Of a stretch of 64,000 nt of DNA, positions 34,591-46,187 are shown piece by piece. The DNA lies in assembly GCA_022225965.2 (NCBI GenBank), contig JAKJXP020000099.1, positions 62,001-126,000 of the forward strand, in the 5' to 3' direction. Source of the DNA: Diatrype stigma. Its lineage: Eukaryota > Ascomycota > Sordariomycetes > Xylariales > Diatrypaceae. The first letter of the stretch is position 1, and each line of letters begins with the position of its first letter. The notes beneath the pieces were generated by a model. It saw only the letters and a list, made by a program, of their open reading frames with translations, was not told where the DNA came from and did not search any database. Both the position numbers and the translations under genes were made by a program.

Positions 34591-34595
34591 TAAAC

Positions 34596-35640
34596 ATGAA
34601 GAGCTCAATTTTCATCGCGGCCACCAGCGCCGTCTTGGCCCTTGCTGGTCCCGTTAAGAAGCGAGAGTATGTCACCGAGGTCCAGACATACTATGACACA
34701 GTGACCGTCACCGCAGGAGCTGAGACGAATCTTCCCACCCCCGCCAGTGGAGTCAAGGAGCAAAGCCCCGAGGAGGTGGCCCCACCTGCGCCATCCGTGG
34801 TTATTGTTACGGCGACCGCCGAGGCCCAGCCCCAGCCCACGCCTGAGCCGACTACCCAAGGTCCGACCATAGTCTACGTCACCGAGACGCCGACGCCGTC
34901 GCCGTCACCATCGCCGGAGCCGGAGCCTGTCGAGCCAACGACGACGTCTGAGGCGGGCATCATCATTCCTAGTTCGATTGCTGTACCCTTGCCCACGGCT
35001 CCTTCCGATGACGACTTCAAGGGAAGCGCCATCTACCACCACAACTTGCACCGCGCCAACCACTCGTCTCCCGAGGTGGACTGGGATGACAAGATTGCTG
35101 GATACGCCAGCATCACTGCCGCCAAATGCGTGTTTGCGCATGATATGTATGTGAGCTAGTCTAATGTATAGGGGACAAATCCGCTAACTATGCTGGCAGG
35201 GACGAGGGCGATGGAGGTTACGGTCAGAACATTGCCATGTGGGCTGTTTCTAGTGGTGCCGAGGATTTGGGTGACGCCGGTGCTATCAAGATGGCGACCA
35301 CTGATATGTGGTACAACGGCGAATTCAACAACTACCACTCAGATTTCTACGGCCAGAAGAGCCCTGACATGAGCAGCTTCGACTCTTGGGGACATTATAC
35401 TCAGCTTATCTGGAAGAGTACGAACAAGATCGGGTGTGCTGTCCAGTACTGCCCCGCGGGCCAGATGGTCGATGGTATGGACGCGTGGTACATGGTTTGC
35501 AACTACGGTCCCGCAGGTATGTGTACCCCCTCTGATACCGCTTGGTGCATGAAGTTAATTGTTATCTAGGCAACATCTTCGACAAATACGGAGAGAACGT
35601 GCTCGCACCCTTGGGTGAGGCTACTGTCATGGGCTCTTAA
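34596..35640 (+). CDS. Secreted CAP-domain protein (PR-1-like, SCP/TAPS family)
   Basis: Exons 34596-35146, 35200-35516 and 35570-35640 give 312 residues. Residues 1-18 are a signal peptide, followed by KKRE, a dibasic site that could be processed by a Kex2-type protease. Residues 25-135 are a Thr/Pro/Ser/Glu-rich low-complexity stalk, probably O-glycosylated. The CAP domain starts near AIYHHNLHRANH (148-156) and includes CVFAHD, the CAP signature GHYTQLIWKSTNKIGCA and CNYGPAGN. Fungal PR-1-like proteins bind sterols and fatty acids and help export or detoxify them; some affect virulence. The gene stands alone in a gene-poor stretch with a long leader intron. All splice phases agree. Confidence 0.9.
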
Positions 35641-38340
35641 GTTTGCGGCAATGCCACCAATCCGCGTTAGCTGACCCCATCTCGGCCTCGAGGAACTGAA
35701 CGCATTACCGTTCCCCAGTTACAATACATGTTGCTAGTACACAAAACCTATTTGAGAAACGGCATGCTATCGTTCTGTTGTCACTATAGCGCCGATTGTG
35801 GAGCTGGCCGTGTTCGATTTCTTTTGTTCGACGACGACTTACCCAACGGATACCATGAGCATGATGGAGAAGGACCAACCGGCCATCGTAGAAACCAACA
35901 TGTTTCTCTTCGTTGCCAGACTAGATGAAAAGATAACCTAGCTGGGTTTCCAACCTCGGCATGGGGATCATGAATGCTTGAAGTTCCCGATCTTTCATGA
36001 GATCCTAGTCTGGCCCTTATTTTTCGCTGCAAAATTCGATGCATTTTTCCAATTCTTGTACCTATGTTCGGTTTTATGCATGATATCAATCTCCATTTCC
36101 TGCATCAAGATCGGCCGGAAGCATATTTCTGCCATTCGCCAATGCGGATCTGTCTTGCATGGGTATACGTCGACTCGCAACTGGACGGAAGATGGATGCG
36201 CAGTCCTCTCCAGAGACCGATGGGATCAACTAACCCTGCGCACGAAATGGAGTGTTGATAGCTTTTTCATGAGGAGTTTCGGTGGTTACATGATTTTACA
36301 AAATGAATGAATATGTTCCTAAAACTTTGTTGGTCCACATTGTCGCATCATCGTGAAGTGTGCAACCCGTATACCTGGAATTGGTTGGTCTTCGGTAAGA
36401 TGCAGCTAGTTGGTCGCTTGCCGAGCCACGCCGTAACAGAAGTTTCCGCCGTTCGCAATGCCAAGGTAGCGTAATGATCCTTCGCCATCGTCATGCACGA
36501 GATACGAGTTTTGGTATCGCCTGCAAATCTGGGGATGAACTAGTTCGGCAGGGCCTTGTTGGCAATCTTGTAAAGAACGACGGCCCGCCCCTATTTGCTG
36601 ACCCCAATTGCCTATTCTAACCTACTCCCCGCCGGTCAGGGACCTGGCCCAAACTGGGCATTGGGGGCACATTCACCTGCCTTTAACCGATTCCGCTTTC
36701 CGTCGTCGGGATCCTCATTATCTGACACCAACACGAATTTTACTAAGCAGTCTAAACCCTTTATGCGTAGGCGGCTGCGGGTTTGACATTTGACATGTAT
36801 TGATCCGGTTAGGCAGTCTAAGGGAATACTATATCTGCTCTGTTATACATATCCCAGGCATACTATTGACTTTAGGTGCTAATTATGTATTTGCCGTTGC
36901 CTTGCAAGGAGGATATGAACGCTCTTGTTTGCGACTCATGAACTACCTACGTATCAAGTCCGTCTGCCTGCCTGTCTGACCACAGCACCCCTTACCTAAG
37001 CAGCCGATATACGTGATTTCGAGAACTTGACTAAATACCTACACTTCCAACTAACTAGACGAGCCGAACATATTCCTACCCATCCCTCCGTTGCTCAACA
37101 AAGAAGGTTGAGGGTTAAGGGATCGCAGTGGTTATAAGCATGCTGCCGCGCGTAGGAGGCGTCCCACGGCGGTCGAGACGTGGCGGCGCGTGCCTCCCGC
37201 TGTACTGATTACTATGCCCTATACGCAGCGTGCTTGCGCTTATGGCATTCGTGTTTATGAAGAAGATACGTATGGCTCAGCCGCGGCGGGGCCCGGAGGG
37301 ATTGGGAGGCGATAACTCAGGGGCTGTAGCATACATAGATGGGTACTCAATTCGTTACTTGTTCGACGTCAGTCCCGGTCCAGAATAACTGACGGATACT
37401 GTGCGTGGTAAAGTCATTCTCTTGCTGGCTGCTTGATTGGTTGTTGCCAAAGTTACTTGTCTTCTTCGTAGTATTCCATTCCAAGCGAGTCTGGATCGCA
37501 GCATCCTACGGGTGGACAATGGGATCTCGACTCATAGTTTTTTTCAATGACTACTTCGGGTATTCATTTGTCTACCAGAGCAGTTCCCGATACCCGGCTT
37601 TGTTTTCCGTCCATTCTTCGTCTACTTATTTCATGGCCTTGCCAACAACATACGAGCGAGACTCGAGCTCGTATATGCTAGATGCTAATAGATCGCCCTG
37701 AAGAAACATCATAGGTAAGCGTTCGCCCGCTTGCTGATGTATAATATTACTAGATCACATGTATGGCAATACGATACGTAACCAGACACTCCTTTGGCAA
37801 TGTTGATTTGCTTGGCTTGGTTTTCATTTCCGGTAGAATCTCGACGGTGTTGAAGAAGGCAGTGCATATCGGACTGGTTGGGACAAGGTTTGCTTCAGTG
37901 TGATGCAATATGCAATTCGCACTATTCTGAATATCCCTAATATGTGCTACGTTTACATCACAACTCGCCAAGTGCTCATCTAGCGATTGATTCCCGCTTG
38001 TCGGTATCATCAAGCTTGACATATATGCCTTGCAATCCAACTAACAATGCAATACAAAAGGGTCAGAGCTTCTGATAAAGCCTATGTCAATACGAATATC
38101 AAGTCTTAACATGACTGGAGGCAAGGCCTAGGATGATGAATGTATCTCATGGATAAAGGTAATGGCTTTGATACCAGTTACGAGCTACCTAACCGCAAAA
38201 TAAAGAGACAATTGATGTGACGTTAGCACGCCCCGTATGAAAGACTGCTTGCTCGTTAGGGCCATCATATCAGTCATACTGTCCTGTTCAACTTGCCTGG
38301 GCATAGTGCCTAATAATGTGAAGGGAGGTCCCAAAGCGTG

Positions 38341-38577
38341 TTACAACATAAACATTATTAACACTTTGTCACACCCCCTTTCTTTTCCCCGTACGGTGTA
38401 GATGCCCGGGGAAGCCTGAGCACGTCCTTGATGCGTTACAGCAAAAACTACAATGAAAGGTTCAGAACGTTGAACCTTGTCCGGGAAGACCAATTCTATC
38501 TGTAAACAGCTCTCGCTGTTGCTGGGTATCTCGTCCCGTTGTGAGCAGAGCAAGTCTTGCCATGGCCGACCACCCAT
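38341..38577 (-). CDS. Weak ORF, possible gene fragment
   Basis: 78 residues with protein-like stretches such as LQIELVFPDKVQRSEPFIVV followed by FAVTHQGRAQ. No recognised family. It lies just downstream of the ORF at 38594-38902 on the same strand but in another frame, so the two might be pieces of one decayed or spliced gene. Low confidence. Confidence 0.2.
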   Translation of the reverse strand: MGGRPWQDLLCSQRDEIPSNSESCLQIELVFPDKVQRSEPFIVVFAVTHQGRAQASPGIYTVRGKERGCDKVLIMFML

Positions 38578-38593
38578 GGCCCATTAGTGCGCA

Positions 38594-38902
38594 TCATCGC
38601 CGTGGGTAACCTCTCAAGCATATGGCCGAAGTCACACTGCAGGCAGAACTTCTGCAGTCGATGATGGCTCCAACCAAACCTAGAGCTGCAAAGGTAAATA
38701 CAAAGTTATCGTGGAATCCCCCAACAGCTGGTAGGACGGCCCAGGTCGTAAGTACCATACCAGCAAAAAGCGCTCCCACAAAGGTGCAGGGTTCAATCCT
38801 CACCCCAAGGGACACTTTCTTACAATGATGACATGTTTTATTCTGCATAGAGGTTATACAGCATCCTTTCCTTACTGTTGACAAGTTCGTTCGTCTGAGC
38901 AA
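38594..38902 (-). CDS. Weak ORF with two predicted membrane segments
   Basis: 102 residues. A CHHCKK pair is followed by two hydrophobic stretches (FVGALFAGMVLTTWAVLPAV and FVFTFAALGLVGAII) and a Cys-rich tail. It looks more protein-like than its neighbours, but there is no family match I can name and the start is uncertain. Confidence 0.25.
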   Translation of the reverse strand: MLRRTNLSTVRKGCCITSMQNKTCHHCKKVSLGVRIEPCTFVGALFAGMVLTTWAVLPAVGGFHDNFVFTFAALGLVGAIIDCRSSACSVTSAICLRGYPRR

Positions 38903-41111
38903 GAAAATTATCTTTTTGCTGCATTTATGCTTTTATATCGAGTAACCCTTAACTCCATGCATGCGAGACTTCGCAAGGGCAACTAACACCACCTTTTGAC
39001 CAAGTGACAACAATGACATGTGGCCTAGAAACGATGCCTATGAGGTACAAAACAGCTATGAAAGGGCATGCATGCTATCGTGTCTCTTCAGCCTGTGGTG
39101 GTTTCCGTTTTCTTCCACGCGTTGTTCTGTGTTGGCTGCCAAACCTCGGTTACAACTCCGCCACCACTGCAACGTGATTGGCATCAGATGGTAGCCACCA
39201 GCTTCTGCAGCCCCATCCATTCGGAAGTTTTCTGAATTGCGAAAACCTGCAACGCAGTCCACGATAGCCTCCCTAGTTGCGCAACTGGTTTTGCAGTGGT
39301 TGGTGATCTGTGGCTAGTACGCACCCGAGCACCGCCACATCGACGATCTCGGGGATGGAAATAAGGGGTCAAAGGGGGTGGAACCGTGGGGTTGGCGGTG
39401 CCAAGTATGGGTCCGGTAGCAGGTTGACTGCCGACAAGTCGGGTGGCGGAAAGGGCAAATACGCTTCCAGGCTTCGAATACGCCAGGTGAACATGACGAA
39501 GGACAGTGCCTAGCAGCAGTAGATTTCAGATAGATCCAGACTCGGGTCTTCTGGCGATGCCGAAAGGCCCAACCTTGCCTAAACTCGTGGCCCATCTGAG
39601 GGAGAGTGCCAAAACAGCGATGAGGCAGCGCGCCCGGCATGTGATTATTTTTTGCGATCACCATTTCCTCTTGTGATGCTGGCTTAGGGTGCAATAAGCG
39701 TCTTACGACATGGCCGTCGAGCGTCCGCGAAACGTTACCAAACGCTGCTTTTATCATGCACGCCTTGAGCGAAACCTGGAGGGTATGCTGAACTGGGCTT
39801 TTTGGGTCTCCCATGGCCTACATGCCTAGGTAGACCTCCCCCGAGCTGTTGAGAGGCAACAAGATGTTCCTTCGTGTCATGGTTGGCATCCGCAAGTGAA
39901 TAGTTCCTCCGATTCACTTGCATGTATATACCACTATAGGAGTTCCCAGTGTAACTTGGAATTCTGGATCCCTTTTGGGAAACGTAGTGGCTCAGTGGTA
40001 GTGGTCTGGACCAACTATGGCACTTCGCCTCGAATTAGCAGTCAACTACATCATATATACCAGCCAGAGATCAGTTGGACAACCCTAGACTGCATGTGCA
40101 ACGGTCCCAGCCACGGCGGGACTTGATCTCATGATCATATGCGTGACGTCGTGGTATCGATGTGCTTATATATGTTGTAATTATCGAAGTCATCTGCATC
40201 TTGTTTCTCAGCGGCACTGACAATAACTAAACCTCGACATCTCGAGACCTTCATCCTTGATATGAGAAACTTGGCAAGGGCGACCATGCTTCCCGAGTCA
40301 CTTAGCTATGAAACTCCCAGAGAGGCGTAGATTGTATTCTTGATTCGCTTCCCGAGTTCGAGGCAATCCGGCACCTGTCTTACCGGATTTGAATGGATCA
40401 TATATCAAACTGGGCAACGTAACCCCGACAATCCATCAGACGCTGTCCCGAAAGTGGACCAATCACCGCGGCAGCCCTTCTCCTGGATTATACTCACGAA
40501 TGTTTTCTTTGATATGTTGAGAGTTGAAAGAGTAGATGTGGCTTTGGGGTATGCTGTACCGAGGCAGAATATTTCGGCTTCGGTCTATGGCGGCTTGGTC
40601 AACACGCCCCATGACTGTGTGGACAAAACCACTTTGGCCTATTCTAGTTGGGCAATATGGGTAACACTGTACTCAGCAGTGGATTATACAATCAGTTGTG
40701 GATAGAGCGTCCGTCTGCGAAGTAAAGGAGTTCTTGTGGCGCTATCACGATTATGGTAGGCCGAACATAGCAACCTCGAACCATACGGAAACATAACTTC
40801 AATCCAATCATTAATGGAGCTGGCGAAGACTATGAGACTGAAGAGACGCTGATCAACCTTCATGGAAACCGAGGGTTATCTCTTCGCTGATTTGGTTTCT
40901 TACAGCGTCATAGCACAGACCTCATCGGAGCTTGAAGCAGCATCGGAAGCACGTGAAGACGGGGTCAGAATGGACCGGTCTCGGGGATGGTGTTTCTGTC
41001 TATATAAGGATGGCTAGGACCTCAGGATCTAGGAAGGAGAAGTTCGCAAGATTCATCAGAATACACTCATCTGCCGCTGAACATCTCCTGCGTGCGTTCT
41101 AACGTAGGTAG

Positions 41112-41478
41112 TGTTGGGGGATTCGTGAACAGAGAGGCCAGAGGTTGGACAGTCTAAGTCTAAGCATGATCCAAAGAAGCAATGAACCATACTTATTCAT
41201 AGAACCGGAGGGGGAACTTCCTGGGGAAGAAAACCCCTTTATATAGAGCTGTTAGTGGGTCGCTGCTAGTCAGTCTAGTGCTTACCTCTGTAGTCTCATG
41301 ACCGCATGATGGCTAGCTGTATCAGCCACGTCAGCCTCGGGGGGCACAGTACATACTAAGTGCTTATGCATGAATGTCAGTGGCTGCGTAGACCAAGACT
41401 TGGCCGCCAAGTGAGTGCGTCATGAGAATAGTTGGTATTCGAGCATGTAATAGCACATTGTGCCGAAGGAACACTCAC
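41112..41478. mobile_element. Possible solo LTR of a retrotransposon
   Basis: Starts TGTTGGGGGATTCG, contains a TATA-like TTTATATAGAGC near 41238, and is flanked on both sides by GGTAG (41107-41111 and 41479-41483), a plausible 5-bp target-site duplication. The 3' end reads ACTCAC rather than the usual CA, and no internal retrotransposon domain or second LTR was seen. Confidence 0.35.
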
Positions 41479-41483
41479 GGTAG

Positions 41484-44400
41484 AGAAAAGTGGAAGAAAG
41501 AAATGCTACTGACCTTCCAACGGTAGGCTTCTTTAAACTGGCCTATCGAGCAGATGCGGTGACTGGGCTGATAAGTTCGCTTCTTTTAGAGATACATTCC
41601 TTTGTATCACTCGACTGTGTTCATGTGGTGAGTCTGGCACTGGTTATAGTCAGTCTTAGTATCATGCCTAAATGTTCTTCACTTGTGTGGTCTGATAGGG
41701 CCCTGTTTGGAGATAGGAGCCTGGATCTTTAAACCCGAGAGGTATAACTTCTATAAGAAGATGCCTTCTGTGTATACACAACTCCTAGAGCTGCATGATC
41801 TCAAGCTCGTATCTAGATAGACAATCATCATTTTCCGCTGCGTCTCATACTCTTTCGATCAGCTCCAACGTCACAAGGAGGGTTGCCACTTCTCGAGTCA
41901 GCGACCAGCTCATTGTACCATACAAATTCCTGGCTGGTTACTGATGCTTGGTATTGTACATAACCGCCAGATTTATAATCTGCTAGAGCTCCATGTAGGA
42001 ATAGGAAGGAGGTTGTAGGCGGGTGAGGGGGTGCTTACTATACTTATATACGCAGTAAACTGGGTTACCCCATACCCCCACATCTGATCTCCCACGCTTT
42101 CCGGGTGCAGCAGCGAGATGCAAGTTCCGACCCTTAGTTGCTGCCATCCAATCATCTGGATCGCGATTTATATATTGAAGTGATGAAGTCAATGAACAGG
42201 AACAGAGACGTGACTTGAGGCTCTAGGTACTTCGAATGCACCGTTTTGGAAAGGCAAATCGGAATTAGCGATGTTTCTCTCGTGAAGCCTCACCAATACA
42301 GATAATGACAGACTCTAGGAGGACCAGGCGGCAGATGGCGGCACGACATCCATTTTGTGTCTTCATCATCGAAATAGTCCAACTTCTCCTATTTTTGTAA
42401 TCGCAGTACTATGCCCACTACTCTTTCCATGGCCTCTATTTGTGGGCACTACCATTTGCACTGAGTCAGTGTCTGGGATGAAGCCAGCCCCCTTGACCGT
42501 GATGCCTCTTCAGATGAGCACTGCCTTTATACCAACAGTCGCAATCTCTTGCCCATCCAGAGTATGCTTGCGACAAAGTTGAATGCAGCTTAGAATTTCT
42601 GCCCCCTTCAACCTATCATCTTGAGCGTCTCGTTCTTATTACTACTTAGGGAAACGTTCGGGACGATCATGATCGCCCATCAGCTCATGTTTTAGTGGGC
42701 CGCGATACCACGTAGTCTACGCCATATTCTGTGCCTGATGGATGTCAGCCCGTCTAGGCAATCGAATTTAGTGCTGGGCTGAGCTGTGTATGAAGGCTCC
42801 GCTTTCAGGGCGCCTTGCTATGCGGGTCTGTGACATCTCACTGTGGGACTTTGTGCGGGCCTTCGAGTATAACTTGATCTTCAGGGACCTTTGTAGTAAG
42901 CAGCACAACTTATGCTACAGCCCAGAAGGCCTTACAACTGTGAGCCACGGCCCACGTGATAAAGGGATTGATTCTAGTGGCCAACGTACGTGGCTTGGAC
43001 ATCAGCTGTTTACACGCGAGGATCGTTTTATTATCGGATCGATCTGTGCAAGGATTCTTGCGGTTGCCTGTATTGGTCTCCATGCTCAGCTCCCATATGT
43101 TCATACGCATTGGACTTGCTATCTTAGACATACTAGAATCCATTGGTGGTGTGATTTCGGCCTAAGAAAAATGCCCGAGTTATTCATCCAATATCCTCAT
43201 GCATTATACAGATGCCGTTTACGTTGAATTGTACCAGGTATCTACGAATCCAGGGTCATTTCGGTAAGATTCACCTGAGGGTATACACAAAACAATGACC
43301 GGGAGGTATAAGAGTGGTCCCTCATCACTTTAATCCTCTTTGTTTCCGACAGTTGCAGTCAGATGCGATTGTGCTTACCGCTGCGTATTACAAGTCGATA
43401 TAGCCAGCCCACAGCTGGGAAGTGAAGATAGATTAGGTGAAAGTACTTGTAATTTCATAGCACCTTGATGACCCCCAACCCACTGGAGCCGAGCCGAATC
43501 TAGTGCGTATAAGCCAAACTGGTAGTATGCACATTTTCCAAGGAAGTGGTTGGTAGAAGAACTGGCAGAAGCCAATCATTACCTAGCGCACTGGGAATCT
43601 ATGAATAGCCTGGCTGTCGGGATACCGTAGTATTGCAAACGAATAGGAATATAAGATAACGGAGAAGCTATTATGCACCGCTCTCGATTCTGCATATGAC
43701 TAACTACACAAGTCCCCTTGCGCGAACTGGCCTATCCATGCGGCACTACGTAGTACCTATCACATCAAAAGCCGCCAGAGTAAAAGCAATGAATGCACAG
43801 CACGAAGCGCTCAATAACTGAGAGCTGTGTATTCTGTCCTTCCCGACCATCGACTGCCAATCCACGGGGACTACTAACTACCATGTACATAGCGTTGGTA
43901 GACTGATAAACGTATAGGCAGGCAGTATAATCATTGATCGACGATAACGAATAACATAGCGTGGGGATTGCCGCTGAGCAGCCCAAGGTTTCAGCTGTGC
44001 CGCGCTTGGCAATGCTTATTTAATATCTCCGTTTCCCGTGTCTGATCTTTGTTTCTTGGCAGATTCATGTGGGACCGTCCGCCTTAGTAGCCCTACATGA
44101 TCATCTTCCAGCGTATTGATTGGAACCACCGCCTATATATCCTCTTGGCAGTCAGCTACCTTCTAGTTAGAGCAAGCTAACTTACGCACTCCATACAGCA
44201 AATACTCCGCAGCGTTCATGGCATGATACTGAGGCGTACAACATCAGCCCCAGAGTTATTCAGAGTCTTGCCGCACGTATCAGCATTCCTGAGCATAATT
44301 CCCACCTCGGATATTGTAGGGTTCTCATACCGTGCAAGCTTCCGTACGACTGGATAATCGCCCCGTGATAACGGTGGAAATGTACGAAGGGCCTATTAGC

Positions 44401-45534
44401 ACGTGCTGTGTGCGCGGGGCAGCGGACGAATGGAACCTTGGAAGTATAGCGCCGATATTACTGACTCGTGTATAGCCTTAATAGACAGTCCCCTTTTAGC
44501 AGGTCACCATCTGCCACTAGCAGCGCGAGAGAGTTCTCAGCTATGACGTATTTTCACCCGCGGCCTTCAGCTCGTCACAAGCGATCCGGGTCACCCGGAG
44601 GCTAGACCCGCTATTCTACCAGCTTAGTTACAGTTGCGAACGGCACAGCACTGCTAAGGCGTTGCCTGAATACTGATATTACGTAGTCGTTTGAGCAAGT
44701 ACGTAACCATCTCGGATGCGGAATCATTGCTACGTAGAACCATGTTGCTTCTTAGGAAAGCATTCAGATACCTGCTTTCTATTCGTGTTATTGGATCAGG
44801 GCTCAGCTCAGAGATGAGTTCCGCCCTGTGACTTGGGCTGATATTCTATCGTTGCTAAGGTATTCGGGCCATTGTTGGTTTCCTGGTGCCAGTGCGGTGC
44901 CCGTGTGTGTACTGGCGTAGCAGGAGGTTGTATAACATCCGAGACCCATTTTTCATGCTTTGTTTCGTTTCGCCGGAGTGCTCCCCAACATCGCCATCCC
45001 AGTTCGGCCCCCTTGTGTAGCTCTGGCCGGCTGGACCTATACTGGGGGCTGGACCTATACTGGGGGCTGGACCTATACTGGGGTACGAACGCATTAACCT
45101 GCTACCGGCTCTGCTGATAGTATTCAGAACAACCAATGGTGATGAACTTCCCCATAATACGCAGTATAATTATAGAAACCCCGCGGTTTCTGGGGTGGAA
45201 TAGTGCAGATGCAACCCCATATTCAAGACCCCTCAAGCCTGTTGACAGTAGCCTCCAGCCTAGTATATCCAACTACCATCAACTAACGGTGCTATATAGT
45301 CCATTGTTTCGCACGATGTTGCTGTGCCGCTTGCTATCTTGATGTTTGAAGATCCTATTCTCTGTATGTGTTAAGGGTAGCGAGAGATCGACACTGAGAT
45401 CGACACTGACCGAACGTTGCTATGTCATCTGTCGCGGTTTGCGCAAACTCATTACTGTTGGAAAGATGGAAGACCACTTTTGCGTCGGGCTAAGGCGTTG
45501 GAACTTTTGCGAGCAATTATGGGACCTCCTCGAA
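41484..45534. other. Gene-poor region
   Basis: No supported gene. ORFs at 42790-43227 and 43765-43986 lack recognisable features. It contains the DLYWGL minisatellite at 45031-45083. Confidence 0.4.
45031..45083. repeat. 18-bp minisatellite CTGGACCTATACTGGGGG, three copies
   Basis: Copies at 45031, 45049 and 45067, the last one short by one base. Read on the plus strand it encodes LDLYWG repeated; on the minus strand, APSIGP repeated. Confidence 0.9.
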
Positions 45535-45546
45535 TATAAGTATAAT
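45535..45546 (+). promoter_or_regulatory. TATA element of the small secreted protein gene
   Basis: TATAAGTATAAT about 175 bases upstream of the ATG at 45717. A CA/CT-rich leader follows, with CACCA repeats and a strong GCCACCATG start context. Confidence 0.4.
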
Positions 45547-45716
45547 GCTCTCAGGTCTCACATGGACAGTCCAGATCGAAGCATCACCAGCATCAGCATC
45601 ATCACCAACAGCAGCTCTTACAAACATCTCTTCTCTCCCTCACTAAGATCCCGCCAACAAACACAAACTTAAACACCACTACCACCTCCACCACCACCAC
45701 AACAACAACCGCCACC

Positions 45717-46187
45717 ATGTTCTTCAAGTCCGCTGTTCTCGCCTCTCTGAGCACCGTGGCCCTCGCGGTCAACAACCTGAACTTCGTCTACTCGTCTGGC
45801 GACTTCGCGACCATCTCCGGCCCGGCGGGCGGCAACACCTACGGGCACCAGCACGGCTTCACGCTGACGGACGCGGACGGCAAGGAGCTCTGGAGCACGC
45901 GGGACATCAACGGCTACGACACGTGCATACACGTCACGGGCGGCAAGGACTTCGGGCTCACGTCGACCTGCTGGGAGGGCACCTACAACTTCCACTGCTG
46001 GGCCGGCTTCAGCGGCCAGCCCAACACCTGCTGGGCCCGCGACGCCGACAACATCCAGTGGGACGGCGAGGCCGACGACTCCACCACCTTCATCGGCATC
46101 TCCATCGCCGAGAACGGCTGGTGCGGCGGCCCCATCTACGCCGGCCCGGGCACCTGCACCTCTGACGACACCTACACCATCGTCTAA
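45717..46187 (+). CDS. Small secreted protein with six cysteines, effector-like
   Basis: Single exon, 156 residues. Residues 1-17 form a signal peptide (MFFKSAVLASLSTVALA). The mature part is about 139 residues, rich in Gly, Asp, Thr and Trp, with six Cys at about 70, 85, 94, 105, 136 and 147. They occur in CWEG, CWAG, CWAR and WCGG settings, which suggests three disulfides and a beta-rich fold. Start context GCCACCATGT is near-ideal. Wobble positions are nearly all G or C, unlike the AT-richer surroundings. The gene stands alone between repeats. I do not recognise the family. Size, secretion, cysteines and location fit a fungal effector or an extracellular binding protein, but that is inference. 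Confidence 0.8.
   Translation: MFFKSAVLASLSTVALAVNNLNFVYSSGDFATISGPAGGNTYGHQHGFTLTDADGKELWSTRDINGYDTCIHVTGGKDFGLTSTCWEGTYNFHCWAGFSGQPNTCWARDADNIQWDGEADDSTTFIGISIAENGWCGGPIYAGPGTCTSDDTYTIV

Larger units (their letters stand above)
35641..41106. other. Gene-poor region
   Basis: No confident gene. Weak candidates: minus-strand ORFs at 38341-38577 and 38594-38902 (annotated separately) and a plus-strand ORF at 40340-40705 with no recognisable domain. The 166-residue minus ORF at 39314-39814 has a random composition. Confidence 0.4.

Noticed and set aside
38780..38815. tRNA-like GGGTTCAATCC on the plus strand
   Set aside because: Only a partial stem; the better signal here is a weak minus-strand ORF.
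39314..39814. 166-residue minus-strand ORF in the gene-poor region
   Set aside because: Longest there, but rich in His/Arg/Cys/Pro at random, with no homologous motif, no splice support and an overlapping plus ORF.
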